Below the pieces are notes generated by a model. It had not been told where the DNA came from and made no database searches. It saw only the letters and a list, made by a program, of their open reading frames with translations. This document shows positions 13,564 to 15,006 of a DNA stretch of 15,006 nt, piece after piece. The stretch spans positions 25,200-40,205 of the forward strand of contig DGPZ01000035.1 of assembly GCA_002390675.1 (NCBI GenBank), given 5' to 3'. This DNA comes from Deltaproteobacteria bacterium UBA4427 (GTDB lineage Bacteria; Myxococcota_A; UBA9160; UBA4427). Position 1 is the stretch's first letter, and every line of letters begins with the position of its first letter. The position numbers and the translations under genes are program-made.

Positions 13564-15006
13564 TCAGCCGTCTTGGGAGCATTCGAAAGAGAAACCCCGC
13601 CACCCGTCCTTGACGATTCCGTCGCAGATCTCTCGGTAGATCCCGACGCCGGCGCCATAGGGCATGAACACTCGCGGTTTACCCGGCACGTTCGCTCCCA
13701 TATACCAAGACCCGGCCTTCGGCATTAGCGTTGCATTCGCGACATCGTTCACGTGTGCGACCCAGCCCGTCTGCGCCTCTTCTTCCGCATCGACGGTCGA
13801 CGCACCTCGCGTCTTCATCTCGCGAATGCAGTCCATGATCAGGTCGACATGCTGTTCGATCGAGACCAGCATGTTGGAAAGAACAGATGGGCTGCCGGGG
13901 CCAGTGATCGTGAAGAAATTGGGGAAGCCGGAAACCATCAAGCCGAGATAGGTGCGTGGCCCTTCGTTCCAGGCCTCGGAAAGCCGGACGCCTTCGCGGC
14001 CGCGGATATCAATTCGGTCGAGTGCGCCCGTCATAGCGTCGAAGCCGGTAGCAAGAACTAACGTGTCGAGCTCTATCCGCTCGCTTTCTCCGCCGCTCGT
14101 TTCGGAGCTGAGGGCAATGCCTGTCGCGTCGATTCGTTTAATAGGCGTGCGGTTGAGATCGACAAGTGAAACGGTGTCGCGGTTGTAGGTCGCGTAGTAG
14201 TCCGTGTCGACACAGATTCGCTTCGTGCCGATCGGGTAGGTCGTGGGACAGAGCGCTTTCGCCGTTTCCGGGTCTTCGACCGTTGCGCGAATCTTGCTAT
14301 GGACGAATTCGGCGAGGCGTGCGTTTGCTTCCTCGCTGACCAATACGTCAGGGGCGGCTCGCATGAAGATCGCCCCGCCCACTTGCCACCTCTCTTCGCA
14401 GATCGCCTCCCATTCCTCGTCGGTCGCAAGGAGCGCCGACTCGGTGGGGTTGACGAACTCTTTGGGTTCGATGTCGAGATCACCGAAGCCAGAGGAGAGT
14501 CCGAGGCGATGGAAGCGCCGATGCTCTTGATAGTTCTGCTTGAAGCCGGCCTCGAATTTGGGATCGAGTTGTCGGTTGTGAGCGGGGACGCTGAAGTTAG
14601 GTGTACGTTGGAGCACGGTGAGGTGGGCCGCCTGTTTTGCGATCTCGGGGATCGCCTGGATCGCGGAGGAGCCCGTCCCGATTACGCCGACACGCTCGCC
14701 CGTGAAGTTGACGGGCTCGTGGGGCCACTGGCTTGCCTGGAGTGTGCGCCCCTTGAACGTGTCCAGCCCCTCGATTTCGGGGACCAGGGGAACCGAGAGG
14801 CATCCCGTCGCCATGATGAGAAGTGGCGCACTTCCCGCGTCGCCTGCATCGGTCGCAACGGACCAAACGCCTGCGGCTTCGTCGTAGTACGCCGTTTCGA
14901 CGCGGCGCTCGAAATGGATGTCGCGGTTCAGGTCAAAGCGGTCGGCGACATGCTGCGCATAGCGGAGGATCTCGGGCTGCGTCGCATAACGCTCTGACCA
15001 AGACCA
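13564..15006 (-). CDS. Baeyer-Villiger monooxygenase-like flavoprotein, partial, with Gln in place of the fingerprint His
   Basis: The frame is open to the right edge, giving 480 residues; about the first 80-100, including the FAD-binding Rossmann motif, are outside the window. An ATG at 14814 lies mid-protein and is not the start. From the edge, WSERYATQPEILRYAQHVAD (3-22) and LLIMATGCLS (62-71) are typical of type I BVMOs. The NADPH-binding motif GTGSSA follows near 110, and GSWYMGANVPGKPRVF near the C-terminus is also family-typical. These enzymes use FAD, NADPH and oxygen to insert oxygen next to a ketone or to oxidise heteroatoms. The fingerprint F-x-G-x-x-x-H-x-x-x-W-P is present at 14722-14757 as FKGRTLQASQWP: the His is Gln (CAG, 14737-14739). 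The enzyme may therefore be altered in activity or be a divergent FMO-like member. It is upstream of the DUF1214 lipoprotein on the same strand. Confidence 0.9.
   Translation of the reverse strand, partial: WSWSERYATQPEILRYAQHVADRFDLNRDIHFERRVETAYYDEAAGVWSVATDAGDAGSAPLLIMATGCLSVPLVPEIEGLDTFKGRTLQASQWPHEPVNFTGERVGVIGTGSSAIQAIPEIAKQAAHLTVLQRTPNFSVPAHNRQLDPKFEAGFKQNYQEHRRFHRLGLSSGFGDLDIEPKEFVNPTESALLATDEEWEAICEERWQVGGAIFMRAAPDVLVSEEANARLAEFVHSKIRATVEDPETAKALCPTTYPIGTKRICVDTDYYATYNRDTVSLVDLNRTPIKRIDATGIALSSETSGGESERIELDTLVLATGFDAMTGALDRIDIRGREGVRLSEAWNEGPRTYLGLMVSGFPNFFTITGPGSPSVLSNMLVSIEQHVDLIMDCIREMKTRGASTVDAEEEAQTGWVAHVNDVANATLMPKAGSWYMGANVPGKPRVFMPYGAGVGIYREICDGIVKDGWRGFSFECSQDG

Noticed and set aside
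14299..14997. + strand 232-codon frame opposite the BVMO-like gene
   Set aside because: Antisense shadow of a gene with clear family motifs on the minus strand.
1..15006. CRISPR array, insertion sequence, integrase, attachment site or phage genes
   Set aside because: No regularly spaced repeats, no transposase or recombinase motifs and no long terminal inverted repeats were seen anywhere in the window.

Overview
The window looks like a chromosomal segment of a moderately GC-rich Gram-negative bacterium. It has a complete tripartite envelope-spanning metal efflux system with an outer-membrane channel, and several lipoprotein or periplasmic signal peptides. It also carries two luciferase-like (LLM class, F420-type) flavin oxidoreductases, two DUF1214 proteins and a Baeyer-Villiger-type flavoprotein. 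From general knowledge that mix is commoner in environmental deltaproteobacteria-like lineages (Myxococcota, Binatota and relatives) and actinobacteria than in enterics. The lineage is inference; there is no rRNA, tRNA or marker gene to fix it.

Layout. 1-346 is non-coding and visibly more A/T rich. 347-1603 (-) is a cytosolic DUF1214-type protein. It is divergent from a two-gene + strand operon (1749-3517) of LLM-class oxidoreductases, the second starting at TTG. After a convergent intergenic stretch comes a minus-strand metal-resistance operon read from 10476 down to 3749: a small Cys/His-rich exported protein, cusC, cusB, cusA and a His-rich periplasmic peptide, with a possible 21-codon ORF at the tail. 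Upstream of it are a doubtful 67-codon ORF and a CbpA-like DnaJ co-chaperone (10820-11761, -). Next come a DUF1214 lipoprotein (12046-13374, -) and a type I Baeyer-Villiger monooxygenase-like flavoprotein cut by the right edge (13564-15006, -).

How the genes work together. CusA keeps every substrate-site residue I can align with E. coli CusA (three Met, plus Asp, Glu, Arg and Lys), so Cu(I)/Ag(I) export is well supported. cusC and cusB overlap by ATGA and the cusA Shine-Dalgarno lies inside the end of cusB, so the pump is translationally coupled. No cusF is present. Instead the operon starts and ends with small secreted metal-ligand-rich proteins, and CusB carries an extra His/Met-rich C-terminal tail. 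A dyad resembling a BlaI/CopY-family operator lies 5 bases upstream of the first gene; no regulator gene is in the window. The flanking DUF1214, LLM and BVMO-like genes look like parts of hydrophobic-compound catabolism, but no pathway can be named from sequence alone.

The most unusual points are the CusF-less Cus operon with three separate metal-binding embellishments, its candidate operator, the Gln replacing the hallmark His in the BVMO fingerprint, and an open frame continuing in phase past the dnaJ stop.
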